NCBI GenBank assembly: GCA_946500295.1
Contig: CAMMVF010000002.1
Coordinates: 83,053-147,052, forward strand
Direction: 5' to 3'
From: an uncultured Clostridia bacterium
Lineage (GTDB): Bacteria > Bacillota > Clostridia > Oscillospirales > Acutalibacteraceae
Length of the DNA stretch: 64,000 bases
Part shown: piece after piece, positions 49,879 through 60,005 of the stretch
Numbering within the stretch: position 1 is the first letter of the stretch
Layout of the letters: each line of letters opens with the position of its first letter
Program-made: the position numbers and the translations under genes
Notes under the pieces: generated by a model
What the model was told of the DNA's origin: nothing
Databases searched by the model: none
What the model saw: only the letters and a program-made list of their open reading frames with translations

Positions 49879-51164
49879 CCCTTTGTAATTTCAATTCCGC
49901 CTACCGGTCTGATTCTGAGAATATAGCAGCTTCCTTCGCCAAAAAGTTCGTTCATTGACCGTGAATATTCTTCAGACTTATCTATCGGAACGAAAGCCTG
50001 AATAGTACCTGCAAATCCACCGCCGTGAACTCTGACTGCTGCCCCGTCCCCCAAAATTCTCTTGCTCATCATTATGGCAAGCGGGATTCCCTGCTCGGAG
50101 GGCTTTTTGCAGGAGTAGAGATTTTGAAGGAGATTCGCTGATGAATCCGCCGAGCTGCGGACAAGTGCGAAAAATTTATCGGTATCGCCCTGCTCCAAAG
50201 CCTCAGCCTCGAGCTTGGCTCTTTCATTTTCGCCGAAAAAGTGAGCCGCCCTCAAAATTTCACGGTCAGTACACTTAGCTCGAAGCTTCGGGATAGATTT
50301 ATAAAACTCGCTTTCGTCCACGTCGCGCAAAACCTCTTTACCGAACTGCTGAGCAACGTGCTTCATCTCAGCGGGAATAGATACATAATCATCGGTCAAA
50401 TCGGCGTGGCTGCCCTTGGTATCGGTTATACAGATACAATACCCTGCCCGCTCAAAGTTAAAGCTGTGTCTTTCGATTATCGGATTTTCCGTATCGTGAA
50501 AATCTATGAATACAAAGCCGCCGACCGAGCTGACCATCTGATCCATAAGTCCGCTGCCCTTGCCGAAATACTCATTCTCCGCATATTGCCCTATTTTCGC
50601 AATTTCAACCGCACCTGCCGCACCGTTATTATAGTGCTTATCTATAACGGTACCTATGAGATTTTCAAAGGCCGCCGACGATGAAAGACCGCTGCCGCTT
50701 AAAACATCTGAGGTTGTGTAGGCATCAAAGCCGCCGATTTCCACACCCATATCCGCAAAGTGCGAGGCAATACCCCTGATTATCGAAGAGGATCTCCCCT
50801 TCTCCTCTGGCTGTACGCTCAAATCCGAAAGCCGAACTATATCCTGCGGATAGCCCTCTGATTTCAGCCTTATGACACCCTCGTCATGGAAAGCCGTCAC
50901 CGAGATAACGTCCAGATTAACTGCGGCTGCGAGAACGCAGCCGTGCTGATGGTCGGTGTGATTTCCTCCGATTTCCGTTCGCCCGGGCGCTGAATAAACA
51001 TATATATCGTCTCTGTTCGGATATAGCTGAGCAAAGCTATTGACAGCCTGCGTATATCGCATTTTCTGTTTTTCAATAACTGTGTCGGAGCTGCCGTAAA
51101 GCTCCTTCAGCACCGCATCAAACTCGCCCTTATTCAGTCTGTCTGTAAAATCCTGTGGTTTCAT
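49875..51164 (-). CDS. galK: Galactokinase
   Basis: APGRTEIGGNHTDHQHG; SGSGLSSSAAFE. Confidence 0.95.
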   Translation of the reverse strand: MKPQDFTDRLNKGEFDAVLKELYGSSDTVIEKQKMRYTQAVNSFAQLYPNRDDIYVYSAPGRTEIGGNHTDHQHGCVLAAAVNLDVISVTAFHDEGVIRLKSEGYPQDIVRLSDLSVQPEEKGRSSSIIRGIASHFADMGVEIGGFDAYTTSDVLSGSGLSSSAAFENLIGTVIDKHYNNGAAGAVEIAKIGQYAENEYFGKGSGLMDQMVSSVGGFVFIDFHDTENPIIERHSFNFERAGYCICITDTKGSHADLTDDYVSIPAEMKHVAQQFGKEVLRDVDESEFYKSIPKLRAKCTDREILRAAHFFGENERAKLEAEALEQGDTDKFFALVRSSADSSANLLQNLYSCKKPSEQGIPLAIMMSKRILGDGAAVRVHGGGFAGTIQAFVPIDKSEEYSRSMNELFGEGSCYILRIRPVGGIEITKG

Positions 51165-51211
51165 ATCTATTCTCCGTTCTGCTCATTGGCTTAACAAAGT
51201 GAGTATTTAAA

Positions 51212-53395
51212 TTACAGCTTTTTGAAATGCAGCTCAACCGGGAAGTAATCTCCCCAGGTCTTTGGCAGCAGCACTCCGCCCTCCATCAGGGCTTTACCGG
51301 TGTAAACCTTGTCGCTGTCGCTTAAGGCATAATTTCCATTCGGGTCTAAGCCGCGCAGCTTTACATTGTATCTCACCATATTCGGCTCGGTGCGGAACAC
51401 CATTCCGTGCACTAAGACCTCATCTTCAGATACAAACGACCACAGGGCGAATTTATCCTTAAGCGGATTGCTCAGTCTGTAGTACTTTCCGTCGTGAATC
51501 AGCAGCCCGTATTCTTTAAATCGTAGAATCTGCTCCCGCACTGCCGCCTTCTCCTCTCCCGTGAGGGTATTGAGGTCGAGCTCATAGCCGAAGCTGCCGC
51601 TCATAGCCGTCACTGCTCTGGTTTCAATCGGAGTAATCCTGCCTGTTTGATGATTCGGAACAGTTGACACATGGGAGCCGACTGCCGATATGGGATAGAA
51701 AAAGGAAGTTCCGTACTGGATTATGGTTCTCTCGTAGGCGTCGGTGTCGTCGCTGCACCAAATTTGGGGACAGTAATGCATAATACCTGCGTCAAATCTG
51801 CCGCCTCCGCCGCAGCAGCCCTCAAACAATATCTCGGGGAAGGCCGAGGTCAGCTTATCGAGCAGCTCGTAAAGCCCCAGCACATAGCGGTGCTGCATTT
51901 CACCCTGCCTTTGAGCCGGCAGAGAGGCGGTGTACCAGTCGCTGATACTGCGGTTCATATCCCATTTTACATATGAAATATCCGCACTGCTCAATATATC
52001 GCTTATCACCCTGTACACATAATCCCTCACATCCTGACGGGTGATATCGAGCACTAGCTGATAGCGACCTCTCATCGGCTTTCTGCCGGGAATTTGAATT
52101 GCCCAATCGGGGTGATTTCTGTAAAGCTCGCTGTTCTCGGATACCATCTCAGGCTCAATCCAAATTCCGAACTTCATCCCATAGGACTTTATTTTATCAA
52201 CCAAATACGCAAGTCCGCCTCGGAGCTTGTTTTCATTCACAAACCAATCTCCAAGCCCAGAGCAGTCGTCGTCCCTCTTGCCGAACCAGCCATCGTCCAT
52301 CACGAACATATCCACACCCAGCTGAGACGCCTGCTTTGCTATATTTATAAGCCTCTCTTCGTTGAAATCAAAATAAGTAGCCTCCCAGTTGTTTATAAGT
52401 ACGGGGCGCTCTATGAGCTTGTACTTGCCCTTGCATACGTTGTTTCTGATAACATTGTGAAAGTTATGCGAGAGCTTTTCCATTCCGCAGCTGCTGAAAG
52501 AAAGGATAACCTCGGGAGTGTAAAACTCATCTCCGCTTTTTAGCTCCCAGTTAAACATCTCTGGATTTATCCCCATAACCATACGCACCTGCTTTAATTG
52601 AGAGCACTCAACCTTGGTTTGGAATGAGCCGCTGTACATCAGCACTGCTCCTATGCATTTTCCGCTGCTCTCGGTACAGTCTCGACTGCACAGCAAGGCG
52701 GAGGGGTTTTGTTGGTGGCTTGAGATTCCCCTGAGGCTTGAGCTTTCCTGAATACCGTGAATCAGCGGCACCCTCTCCGCCACCCTCTCCATTGTGTGGC
52801 GGCCGTGGAAATGCACCCAATCCCAATCGCCGTAGGGTAAATCGAGGCAAAGGCTGAAAGCCTTATTTATCTTTATCGGCGTATCGCCCATATTGCAGAA
52901 AACCGCGCTTCTTGTTATGATATCCTGATTTTCAAGTACGCCGTATTTTAATACTACCTTCACCTCTGAGCTTGTGTCCTTGAGGCAAATTTCGAGTGTT
53001 TCAGCCTCATCTTCATCAGCATAAACCGAGGGCAAGCCCTTAATGGAGTATTTTCCTTTTTTTACGCGATAGCTTTCAAACCGCAAATCGAGCGCTTCGC
53101 TGCCGTTTGAATGAATAACCTCCGCCGCAGGGCATCTGAAATCCCCGACTCCCGCTCCCGAATATTCAAGCGGAAGCGTGTCCAGAGAATAATTTCTGCG
53201 ATTTTCTGCGTCGTAAATATTTCCGGAGAATCCCACATCCGGATAATCAAGAAGATATTCCATGTCGCAGTCCGTATCTGCCCCATACCAAATGTGCTTG
53301 AGCACTCCGAACTCATCGACCTTCATCTGATACATAGTATTTAAGGTTTTAATATAAAACTCTTTTCCCTGACCTGTCACCTTAATTGCCATAAT
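51212..53395 (-). CDS. Alpha-galactosidase, GH36
   Basis: FVMDDGWFGKRDDD; SYVKWDMNR; LFEGCCGGGGRFD. Confidence 0.95.
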   Translation of the reverse strand: MMAIKVTGQGKEFYIKTLNTMYQMKVDEFGVLKHIWYGADTDCDMEYLLDYPDVGFSGNIYDAENRRNYSLDTLPLEYSGAGVGDFRCPAAEVIHSNGSEALDLRFESYRVKKGKYSIKGLPSVYADEDEAETLEICLKDTSSEVKVVLKYGVLENQDIITRSAVFCNMGDTPIKINKAFSLCLDLPYGDWDWVHFHGRHTMERVAERVPLIHGIQESSSLRGISSHQQNPSALLCSRDCTESSGKCIGAVLMYSGSFQTKVECSQLKQVRMVMGINPEMFNWELKSGDEFYTPEVILSFSSCGMEKLSHNFHNVIRNNVCKGKYKLIERPVLINNWEATYFDFNEERLINIAKQASQLGVDMFVMDDGWFGKRDDDCSGLGDWFVNENKLRGGLAYLVDKIKSYGMKFGIWIEPEMVSENSELYRNHPDWAIQIPGRKPMRGRYQLVLDITRQDVRDYVYRVISDILSSADISYVKWDMNRSISDWYTASLPAQRQGEMQHRYVLGLYELLDKLTSAFPEILFEGCCGGGGRFDAGIMHYCPQIWCSDDTDAYERTIIQYGTSFFYPISAVGSHVSTVPNHQTGRITPIETRAVTAMSGSFGYELDLNTLTGEEKAAVREQILRFKEYGLLIHDGKYYRLSNPLKDKFALWSFVSEDEVLVHGMVFRTEPNMVRYNVKLRGLDPNGNYALSDSDKVYTGKALMEGGVLLPKTWGDYFPVELHFKKL

Positions 53396-53419
53396 AATCA
53401 CCGCCTGTAGCTTTAATAT

Positions 53420-53453
53420 AAAGGGAGAAACTTAATATCCGGTTTCTCCCTTT
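53420..53453 (-). terminator. Stem-loop between ABC permease and alpha-galactosidase genes
   Basis: AAAGGGAGAAAC...GTTTCTCCCTTT, 12-bp stem. Confidence 0.7.
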
Positions 53454-53480
53454 ATGCTGTTTGTATATTCTTTTTAATAA

Positions 53481-54329
53481 TCAGCCTTTTACTGCACCGT
53501 TTGCAACGCCGCCGATAATCTGTTTCTGACAAATTACATAGAAGATCAAAATCGGAATCAACGCGAGCAGATACGAGGCGAAGGCCAGGTTGTAGTTAGT
53601 GCCGAACTGTGTTTGGAAATTGAGCTGAGCAAGCGGCAAGGTAGTGTTTTCCGAGCCGGACATAATAACAAGTGGCGTCATTACATCGTTCCAAGTACCC
53701 AGCGCCGTCAGCACCGCTACCGTAGCGTGCATGGGCTTCATCATCGGGAAGATAACCTTCCAATAGGTTTTCCACGATGACGCTCCGTCGATTTCAGCTG
53801 CCTCCTCCATTGCAAGAGGTATGTTTTTCAGGTAGCCGCTGTAAAGCATGACGTTAATAGGCATATAAAATACCAAGTAGAGCAAAATTACACCCACGGG
53901 ATTTGCAAGCCCGATAACCGCTGTTTCCTTGACAAGCGGCATCATCAGAATGGCAAATGGAACGAACATACCGCTGACGATATAGAAGTAAAGAAATCTG
54001 TAGCCCTTTTTTCTTCTCATATTTCTGCCAATAACATAACCTGCTATTGAGTGAATCAATATGGACAAAACTATTGTTACACCGGTAATTACCAAGCTGT
54101 TTGCCAGAGCGCTCCAGAAGTTGGTTACTCTCATCGCCTCTGCAAAATTGTCAAAACTCCAGCTGCTGGGCAGCGACAGTGCTCCGGCAACGTCGTTTGT
54201 CATTTCGGAGGGGTTTTTGAAGGCTATGATTACAGTCATATACAGCGGGAAGAGAACTGTGAGACAGCCCAATATAAGTACAATGGTCAAAAACCAGTTT
54301 GTGTGCTGTTTTTTTCCGAGTCTCCTCAT
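53481..54329 (-). CDS. msmG: Sugar ABC transporter permease (MsmG-like)
   Basis: MalG-type EAAxxDGASSWKTYWKVIFPMMKP. Confidence 0.88.
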   Translation of the reverse strand: MRRLGKKQHTNWFLTIVLILGCLTVLFPLYMTVIIAFKNPSEMTNDVAGALSLPSSWSFDNFAEAMRVTNFWSALANSLVITGVTIVLSILIHSIAGYVIGRNMRRKKGYRFLYFYIVSGMFVPFAILMMPLVKETAVIGLANPVGVILLYLVFYMPINVMLYSGYLKNIPLAMEEAAEIDGASSWKTYWKVIFPMMKPMHATVAVLTALGTWNDVMTPLVIMSGSENTTLPLAQLNFQTQFGTNYNLAFASYLLALIPILIFYVICQKQIIGGVANGAVKG

Positions 54330-55207
54330 AATTGCTCCTCCTTTTTATTTGTCATCCTCATTTGGATAACCGAAATAGTTACAATCAAAATAAAGAACAC
54401 AACTGCATTCGCACTTTGGAAGCCGAACTGTCCACCGTCCATACCGTTTCTGTAAATCAGGTAAGAAATAGACTCCGTGCTCTGTGCAGGTCCGCCCTTG
54501 GTAAGGGACATGATCTGGTCAAATACCATGAGCATATTCTTTGTGCTCAAAACCAAGTTGATGGATATAAACGGCATCAGCATTGGGAGCGTGATTTTGC
54601 GGAAGGTGCACCATGTACCTGCTCCGTCTATTTTGCTAGCCTCATAAACATCTGCGGGAATAGTTTGCAGCCCCGAAATATAGATAATGGTGTTCATAGC
54701 CACAGCCTGCCAAACGCCGACTATGAGTACGCCTATCCACGCCAGGTTTTCATCCGCAAGGATACTGTCTTGAATCCACGGTATGTTAAAGGTTTGACCG
54801 ACAGCGGGAATAATATAGGTAAAAATAAAGCTGAAAATATAACCTACAATCAAACCGCCGAGAATATTCGGAATAAAGTAAATTCCCCTGAGTGTGCTTT
54901 TGAATTTAATCCTGCTGTTGAGCGCAAGCGCCAAAAGCAAGCTGATAACATTGACAAGTATAGTTCCGACTATAGCATATTTGAAGGTGAATAAATACGA
55001 ATTCCATACCCTGGTGTCAGTGAGAAGGTCAAGATAGTTCCTTCCGCCGACAAAATCAAAGCTGCCGTAGCCTCTGTAATTTGTCAAGCTGTAAAATGCA
55101 CCGATTATAAGCGGCAAAGTGTTGAATACAAAAAATAGAATTACTATCGGTATTATCATCATCAGATGAGTTCTATTTTTATTTAGCAAGGATCTCTTGG
55201 GTTTCAT
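54326..55207 (-). CDS. msmF: Sugar ABC transporter permease (MsmF-like)
   Basis: MalF-type EASKIDGAGTWCTFRKITLPMLMP. Confidence 0.88.
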   Translation of the reverse strand: MKPKRSLLNKNRTHLMMIIPIVILFFVFNTLPLIIGAFYSLTNYRGYGSFDFVGGRNYLDLLTDTRVWNSYLFTFKYAIVGTILVNVISLLLALALNSRIKFKSTLRGIYFIPNILGGLIVGYIFSFIFTYIIPAVGQTFNIPWIQDSILADENLAWIGVLIVGVWQAVAMNTIIYISGLQTIPADVYEASKIDGAGTWCTFRKITLPMLMPFISINLVLSTKNMLMVFDQIMSLTKGGPAQSTESISYLIYRNGMDGGQFGFQSANAVVFFILIVTISVIQMRMTNKKEEQL

Positions 55208-56493
55208 GTGTTAACCTCCTCCTCATATTGCCTTACCTTTTCAATCAAGTCACGGTTATATCGAACCCATTCATCATCAAAGCGCTTTAAAAATGTCTCA
55301 GCCGCATCATCGCCGGTATCGAGCAGATAGGTCTGAATCATGGCGTCAACGCTCATCTCACTGGGATAATGGTGATCCTGATAGTCTGCCATTCTGCCCT
55401 GCTCGATATACTCTTTCATGCCGTCGAGCATAGATGGCAGTTCAAAATCCCCCTCTTTACAGGGAATTGCATTCTGGTCGTCAAGATAAATCTGTATGGT
55501 TTCGTCCTCATATAAATAACGAAGCACCTCGTAAACTGCTTCCTTGTTCTCGGTGTTCTTCATTACGCAAAATTGCAAATCCACACCTGAATGGAGCACG
55601 TTGTCCTCTTCACTGTCGCCGCTTGGGAAAACAAAGGAGTCGATGTTCATATCCGGATTTACGGACTTGATTTGAGGTACGGCATAGCTGCCGATAGGAT
55701 ACATTGCTGACTCACCTCTGGCAAACGCCGTACAGGCATCGTTATAGCCGTAGGCGAAGGGGTTCGGCTCGCAGTAATCGAGCAAAGCTTTGATTTTATC
55801 CGCTACCTCCGCATATTCCTCGGAAAATGTAGTCTCGCCGGCGTTCACCTGGGCGCAGGTGTCCGACGGAGCAAGTCCTACAGCCAAAGCGTTCCACGGA
55901 GCAAGGCAGGTCCAAGTGTCTTTGTAGCCGAAATACAGCGGATAAATACCCGTGTCCTGAATAGTCTCGCAAAGCTCGATAAACTCATCCCAGGTAGTCG
56001 GTATCTCCCAGCCGTGTTCCTCGAACATATCCTTGTTGTAGAGGATTCCCGCCGCATTTGCGACATAGGGCAGGGCATATACCCCGTCGACCGGAATGAA
56101 CTCAAGCTCGTCTTCAATATCCATATAAGACTGCTTGATGTCATCAACACCTTCAAAATCAGAAATATCCATGAACATATCGGCATCGAGGAAGTTTGAG
56201 TAGTTAATATCTCCGCCGATTCCGATTATGTCAGGATAATCCTCGCGAATGAAGCGGGTTTTCAGGATAGTCATAGCCTCGTTGGGCGATTGAATCGTGA
56301 GGTGGATGTCGTCGTGAGTTGAGTTGAAGCCCTCTTCAATCTTCTCAAATGCGGCAACCGCCTCGGGTTTGTACTGTACAAGCTCAATTTCAATTTTACC
56401 GCTATCTCCTCCCGAGCCGCATCCGCTCAGTATCACAGAGGACAGCATAGCGATTATCAAAAACAAGCTCAACAGCAGCTTCGTTTTTTTCAT
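55204..56493 (-). CDS. msmE: Sugar ABC transporter substrate-binding lipoprotein (MsmE-like)
   Basis: Lipobox LSSVILSGCGSG; family 1 SBP; adjacent permeases. Confidence 0.9.
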   Translation of the reverse strand: MKKTKLLLSLFLIIAMLSSVILSGCGSGGDSGKIEIELVQYKPEAVAAFEKIEEGFNSTHDDIHLTIQSPNEAMTILKTRFIREDYPDIIGIGGDINYSNFLDADMFMDISDFEGVDDIKQSYMDIEDELEFIPVDGVYALPYVANAAGILYNKDMFEEHGWEIPTTWDEFIELCETIQDTGIYPLYFGYKDTWTCLAPWNALAVGLAPSDTCAQVNAGETTFSEEYAEVADKIKALLDYCEPNPFAYGYNDACTAFARGESAMYPIGSYAVPQIKSVNPDMNIDSFVFPSGDSEEDNVLHSGVDLQFCVMKNTENKEAVYEVLRYLYEDETIQIYLDDQNAIPCKEGDFELPSMLDGMKEYIEQGRMADYQDHHYPSEMSVDAMIQTYLLDTGDDAAETFLKRFDDEWVRYNRDLIEKVRQYEEEVNT

Positions 56494-56574
56494 GGCAATT
56501 CCTCCTAATCGTTTTGAATTTTACCGAATCTTTTGTCTAAATTGTAACAAAATTTTTAACGATGGTAAATATCA

Positions 56575-56640
56575 AGATGCACGAAGTTTTATGTAAAAAA
56601 GCTTATTTTTTGCCAGCTTTACATATTAAATCTTGCATCT
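56575..56640. promoter_or_regulatory. Extended dyad in divergent msmE/AraC intergenic region
   Basis: AGATGCA/TGCATCT and ATGTAAA/TTTACAT nested about one centre (56607.5). Confidence 0.55.
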
Positions 56641-56696
56641 GGGCATATTTTATGGTATTATATAATAAATTATTCTAAAGGAGGATGGCAATTCCT

Positions 56697-57560
56697 ATGA
56701 ACGACTACAATTTCAAGGTCTTTCCGCAGAACAATTATATGGATCTCGGGCTGTACCAGTTTGGCAGAGAACGCTGTTCTCCCGCATATTCCTTTGGACC
56801 GGCAGCGAGAAACCATTATTTATTTCATTTTGTAATCTCCGGCAAGGGAATCCTACACGCCCATGATTCCCAGGGAAAAAACATATGCTATAAAATCAAC
56901 TCAAACGAGGGATTTTTGCTGTTCCCAAGTCAAATATCCCTATATGTCGCCGACAATGAGCAGCCGTGGGAATATGTGTGGATAGAGTTTGACGGTCTTC
57001 AGGTAAAAAGCGCGATTGAGCAATCGGGTCTTTCCGAGAACAACCCCGTGTACCACCCCTCCTCGATCGAAACACGGAATAACCTGCTAAATGAAATGCT
57101 GTATATAGTTAAAAACAAGGACGCCGCCCCGCTGCAGCTTATCGGGCATCTGTACCTGTTTTTGGATTTTCTTAGCCGCCCTGCCGCTCAAACAACTTCC
57201 TCTCAAAGGACCGAACGAAAAAGCAATTCCGGAAGCTTTTATATCAACGAAGCAATCAGATATATAGAGCTCAACTACCAAAATGACATCAGCGTAGAGG
57301 AAATAGCCGCCAACTGCGGTCTCACCAGAAGCTACTTCGGGAAGAAATTCAAGGAAGAGTTCGGCAAAACGCCGCAGGAATTTTTGCTGCAGTTTCGCAT
57401 GGCAAAGGCAATCGAGCTTTTAAAGGAGACTAAAATGCCTATCGGAGAGATAAGCTCCGCCGTGGGATATAACGACCAGCTTCACTTTTCCCGAGCCTTT
57501 AAAAACACCTACGGTATATCCCCGCGCAGATGGAGGGAGGAATACTGCCGTGACGACTGA
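56697..57560 (+). CDS. msmR: AraC-family transcriptional regulator (MsmR/RafR-like)
   Basis: Cupin-like N-terminus, C-terminal double HTH ISVEEIAANCGLTRSYFGKKFKEEFG...; divergent from transporter. Start set at MNDYNFKVF after AAGGAGG. Confidence 0.88.
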   Translation: MNDYNFKVFPQNNYMDLGLYQFGRERCSPAYSFGPAARNHYLFHFVISGKGILHAHDSQGKNICYKINSNEGFLLFPSQISLYVADNEQPWEYVWIEFDGLQVKSAIEQSGLSENNPVYHPSSIETRNNLLNEMLYIVKNKDAAPLQLIGHLYLFLDFLSRPAAQTTSSQRTERKSNSGSFYINEAIRYIELNYQNDISVEEIAANCGLTRSYFGKKFKEEFGKTPQEFLLQFRMAKAIELLKETKMPIGEISSAVGYNDQLHFSRAFKNTYGISPRRWREEYCRDD

Positions 57561-57674
57561 TTATGATAAAACACAAGCTTAGTATAACCGAAACAACACA
57601 GAAATACTCAGCCCCTGTAAAGTAATACAATCAAGACGTTTTGGGGTTAAGTGGATAAAATACAATCCATGGGA

Positions 57675-57703
57675 TTGACAAAGCAAAGATAATCGGATAT
57701 AAT
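57675..57703 (+). promoter_or_regulatory. Consensus promoter for tRNA-Pro
   Basis: TTGACA-N17-TATAAT ~70 bp upstream of tRNA. Confidence 0.85.
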
Positions 57704-57772
57704 ATCATGGTCGTGTTTAAATACACAGTCCTTACCGTGCTATATGAAGCCGTATTTACAAACTTAATAATT

Positions 57773-57849
57773 CGAGGTGTAACTCAGTTTGGTAGAGTGC
57801 TTGGTTTGGGACCAAGATGCCGCAGGTTCAAGTCCTGTCACCTCGACCA
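57773..57849 (+). tRNA. tRNA-Pro (anticodon UGG), CCA encoded
   Basis: CGAGGTG...CTTGGTTTGGGACCAAG...GGTTCAAGTCCTGTCACCTCGACCA full cloverleaf. Confidence 0.96.
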
Positions 57850-57850
57850 C

Positions 57851-57882
57851 GAAAAAAGCGTTGCCTAGGCAACGCTTTTTTC
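57851..57882. terminator. Perfectly palindromic terminator after tRNA-Pro
   Basis: GAAAAAAGCGTTGCCT/AGGCAACGCTTTTTTC, 32-nt perfect palindrome. Confidence 0.9.
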
Positions 57883-58082
57883 AATAATATCCCGCCACAA
57901 GAACGGGCGATATACCTCCAGTATGATATTCTCCTAAAGGTGAAACAGAAATATAAAATGATGCCGACAGTCGCCTCCTCGTTATGTTTCGACAACGCTT
58001 TTGTAATTTCCACCGCAGGTAACATTGACTTTTAAACGCTTTTGCCGGATAATTACTAGGGATAAAAATGGAGGAAAATATG

Positions 58083-59060
58083 AATTACAAAAAAATAGTT
58101 TTAAGCGTTATATCTGTCGCCGTTGTCGCAATGATGATTGGTACATCAGAGCTTTTGCAGCAAAGGGAGATTATTTTTCCCGAGGCTACTTCGGTCTTGG
58201 TGGGGCTTTTTCTCTCGCCAAAGCGCAGCTGGCAGGTGAGCAAGACGAGAATATTTGTTTTAATCGGCATTTGCTCAGCACTCGGGCTGATGATTTCGGT
58301 ATTTCTGCCCCTGCCCTTGTGGATTAAGCTATCAATCGCATTTACAATCTGCCAATTCATACTGCTATTTTCCAGGACAAGCTTTGCGCCGCTGATTTCT
58401 GCCGCCGTGCTTCCCGTTATGCTCTGCACGGAAAGCCTAGTTTGTCTGTTTGCTGCAGTCGGGTTGACCGGTATAATTCTGCTGATATACATTCTGCTTG
58501 AAAAGCTGCACATCACGGAAAAGGAAGAATTTATTCCGCTGCCGCCGCCGTCAAAAAGTGACTATTCAGCTTTACTGGTGCGCTGTGTGGCGGCGACAGC
58601 TTGCATTTGCCTGGCTGTAAATGTAAACTTTTTATTTGCGGTTGCGCCGCCTATATTGGTTGCGTTTACGGAGTTTACACGCAAAGAATCAATGGCGAGG
58701 CAAAAACCAATAAAGGCAGTCGGACTGATTTTCATATGCGCACTGGCAGGAGCTTTGTGCAGATATATTTTAACTGTTCGGCTGAATCTCAGCCTCACGC
58801 TCGCAGCCGTTGCAGCGGCGATTATAATGGTTGTTATATTGCACACCTTTAAAATGTATCTGCCGCCTGCGGGAGCGCTCACAATTCTTGCGATGCTTGT
58901 ACCGACAGAGAATCTTATGATATATCCGCTTGAGGTTTTGATTGGAACAGGAATTTTTATGGCACTGGCTATACTTATCAACAAAAAGCGTAATAAAAAC
59001 GAAAATCATAATTATCAAACAAACATCCCAAACTGCGCCGAAAAGCCTGCGGTGCACTAA
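58083..59060 (+). CDS. Multi-TM membrane protein, HPP/FUSC-like
   Basis: About 8-9 predicted TM segments; MYLPPAGALTILAMLVP resembles HPP-family motif. Confidence 0.5.
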   Translation, partial: NYKKIVLSVISVAVVAMMIGTSELLQQREIIFPEATSVLVGLFLSPKRSWQVSKTRIFVLIGICSALGLMISVFLPLPLWIKLSIAFTICQFILLFSRTSFAPLISAAVLPVMLCTESLVCLFAAVGLTGIILLIYILLEKLHITEKEEFIPLPPPSKSDYSALLVRCVAATACICLAVNVNFLFAVAPPILVAFTEFTRKESMARQKPIKAVGLIFICALAGALCRYILTVRLNLSLTLAAVAAAIIMVVILHTFKMYLPPAGALTILAMLVPTENLMIYPLEVLIGTGIFMALAILINKKRNKNENHNYQTNIPNCAEKPAVH

Positions 59061-59067
59061 AATATAA

Positions 59068-59100
59068 CACCGCCGACAAGCTTACTGCTCGTCGGCGGTG
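59068..59100 (+). terminator. Terminator-like hairpin
   Basis: CACCGCCGAC...GTCGGCGGTG. Confidence 0.7.
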
Positions 59101-59128
59101 ATTTGTTTATGTTTGTTTATATTATTTT

Positions 59129-59938
59129 TCATTTCTTTTTTGCCGCAACAATAAAGTGCGGGCTCATTCCCATTAAGGTGTCCTCGTGCTCGGTTTGATG
59201 GATTATATCAAGAAGGCGCTTTCGGCTGTTTTCATCCTGCCATTTTTCATCCAGCTTCGGCGTAAACCAGATACAGCCCTCAACAGCATGGCTGTTTAAG
59301 GGTGTAAATCCGCATTTTGATACCTCGTCTCTCAAGCCGTCAATAGTATGAAAGTATGCGCCGGCTATTATGAACGGATATTCCTTCGGGCGATGATGCT
59401 CTCCTGTTGAAAGCTCGGTTTTGAGCATATTAAAATATACATCGTCATCAATAAAATCACAGCCGTTTCCATAAACGGACAAAGCCCAGGTGGTTGAACT
59501 GAATTTTGAAATTCCTGCGGCTATTAGCAGTCCACCCTTTTTAAGCACACGGTTTGCCTCGTTCAAGGCTTTAAGGCGCTGTGATTCATTCTGCAAATGG
59601 TACAAAGGTCCCATAAGCAAAACCATATCGGCGCTTTCATCCGGCTTTTCAATTTTTCTTGCATCTCCTACCGCTGCTACGTAAGGGTTCTGTGCACTCA
59701 TATGCTCCTTAGCGTATTCGACAGCCGTAGGTGCAAGCTCTATTAAAGTAACATTATGACCTTGCTTGGCAAGCCACTGAGAATACATACCAACTCCCCC
59801 GCCGATATCATAAATCGTCATGTTTTTTCCGAGATATTGAAGGATTATCTCCTTTGAGCGATAAAATTCGACCACGCCCAGCCCTCTTTCAAGACGGCTT
59901 ATTTCTGCGCCGTTATTCAAATTTACTTTTTCTATCAT
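59129..59938 (-). CDS. Class I SAM-dependent methyltransferase
   Basis: IYDIGGGVGMYSQWLAKQGHNVTLIELAP. Confidence 0.9.
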   Translation of the reverse strand: MIEKVNLNNGAEISRLERGLGVVEFYRSKEIILQYLGKNMTIYDIGGGVGMYSQWLAKQGHNVTLIELAPTAVEYAKEHMSAQNPYVAAVGDARKIEKPDESADMVLLMGPLYHLQNESQRLKALNEANRVLKKGGLLIAAGISKFSSTTWALSVYGNGCDFIDDDVYFNMLKTELSTGEHHRPKEYPFIIAGAYFHTIDGLRDEVSKCGFTPLNSHAVEGCIWFTPKLDEKWQDENSRKRLLDIIHQTEHEDTLMGMSPHFIVAAKKK

Positions 59939-60005
59939 AATGTTTCTCCTACTTGAAATCCCAATTTTTCTTTATATACACTATCCCGATAAATTTGAAT
60001 TTGTC

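Noticed and set aside
54332-54994. 220-aa plus-strand ORF
   Set aside because: Antisense to the MsmF-like permease; no independent coding signal.
57773-57882. tRNA-Pro region as an integration site for the right-end island
   Set aside because: No integrase and no repeated tRNA 3' end found in the window; kept only as a speculation.
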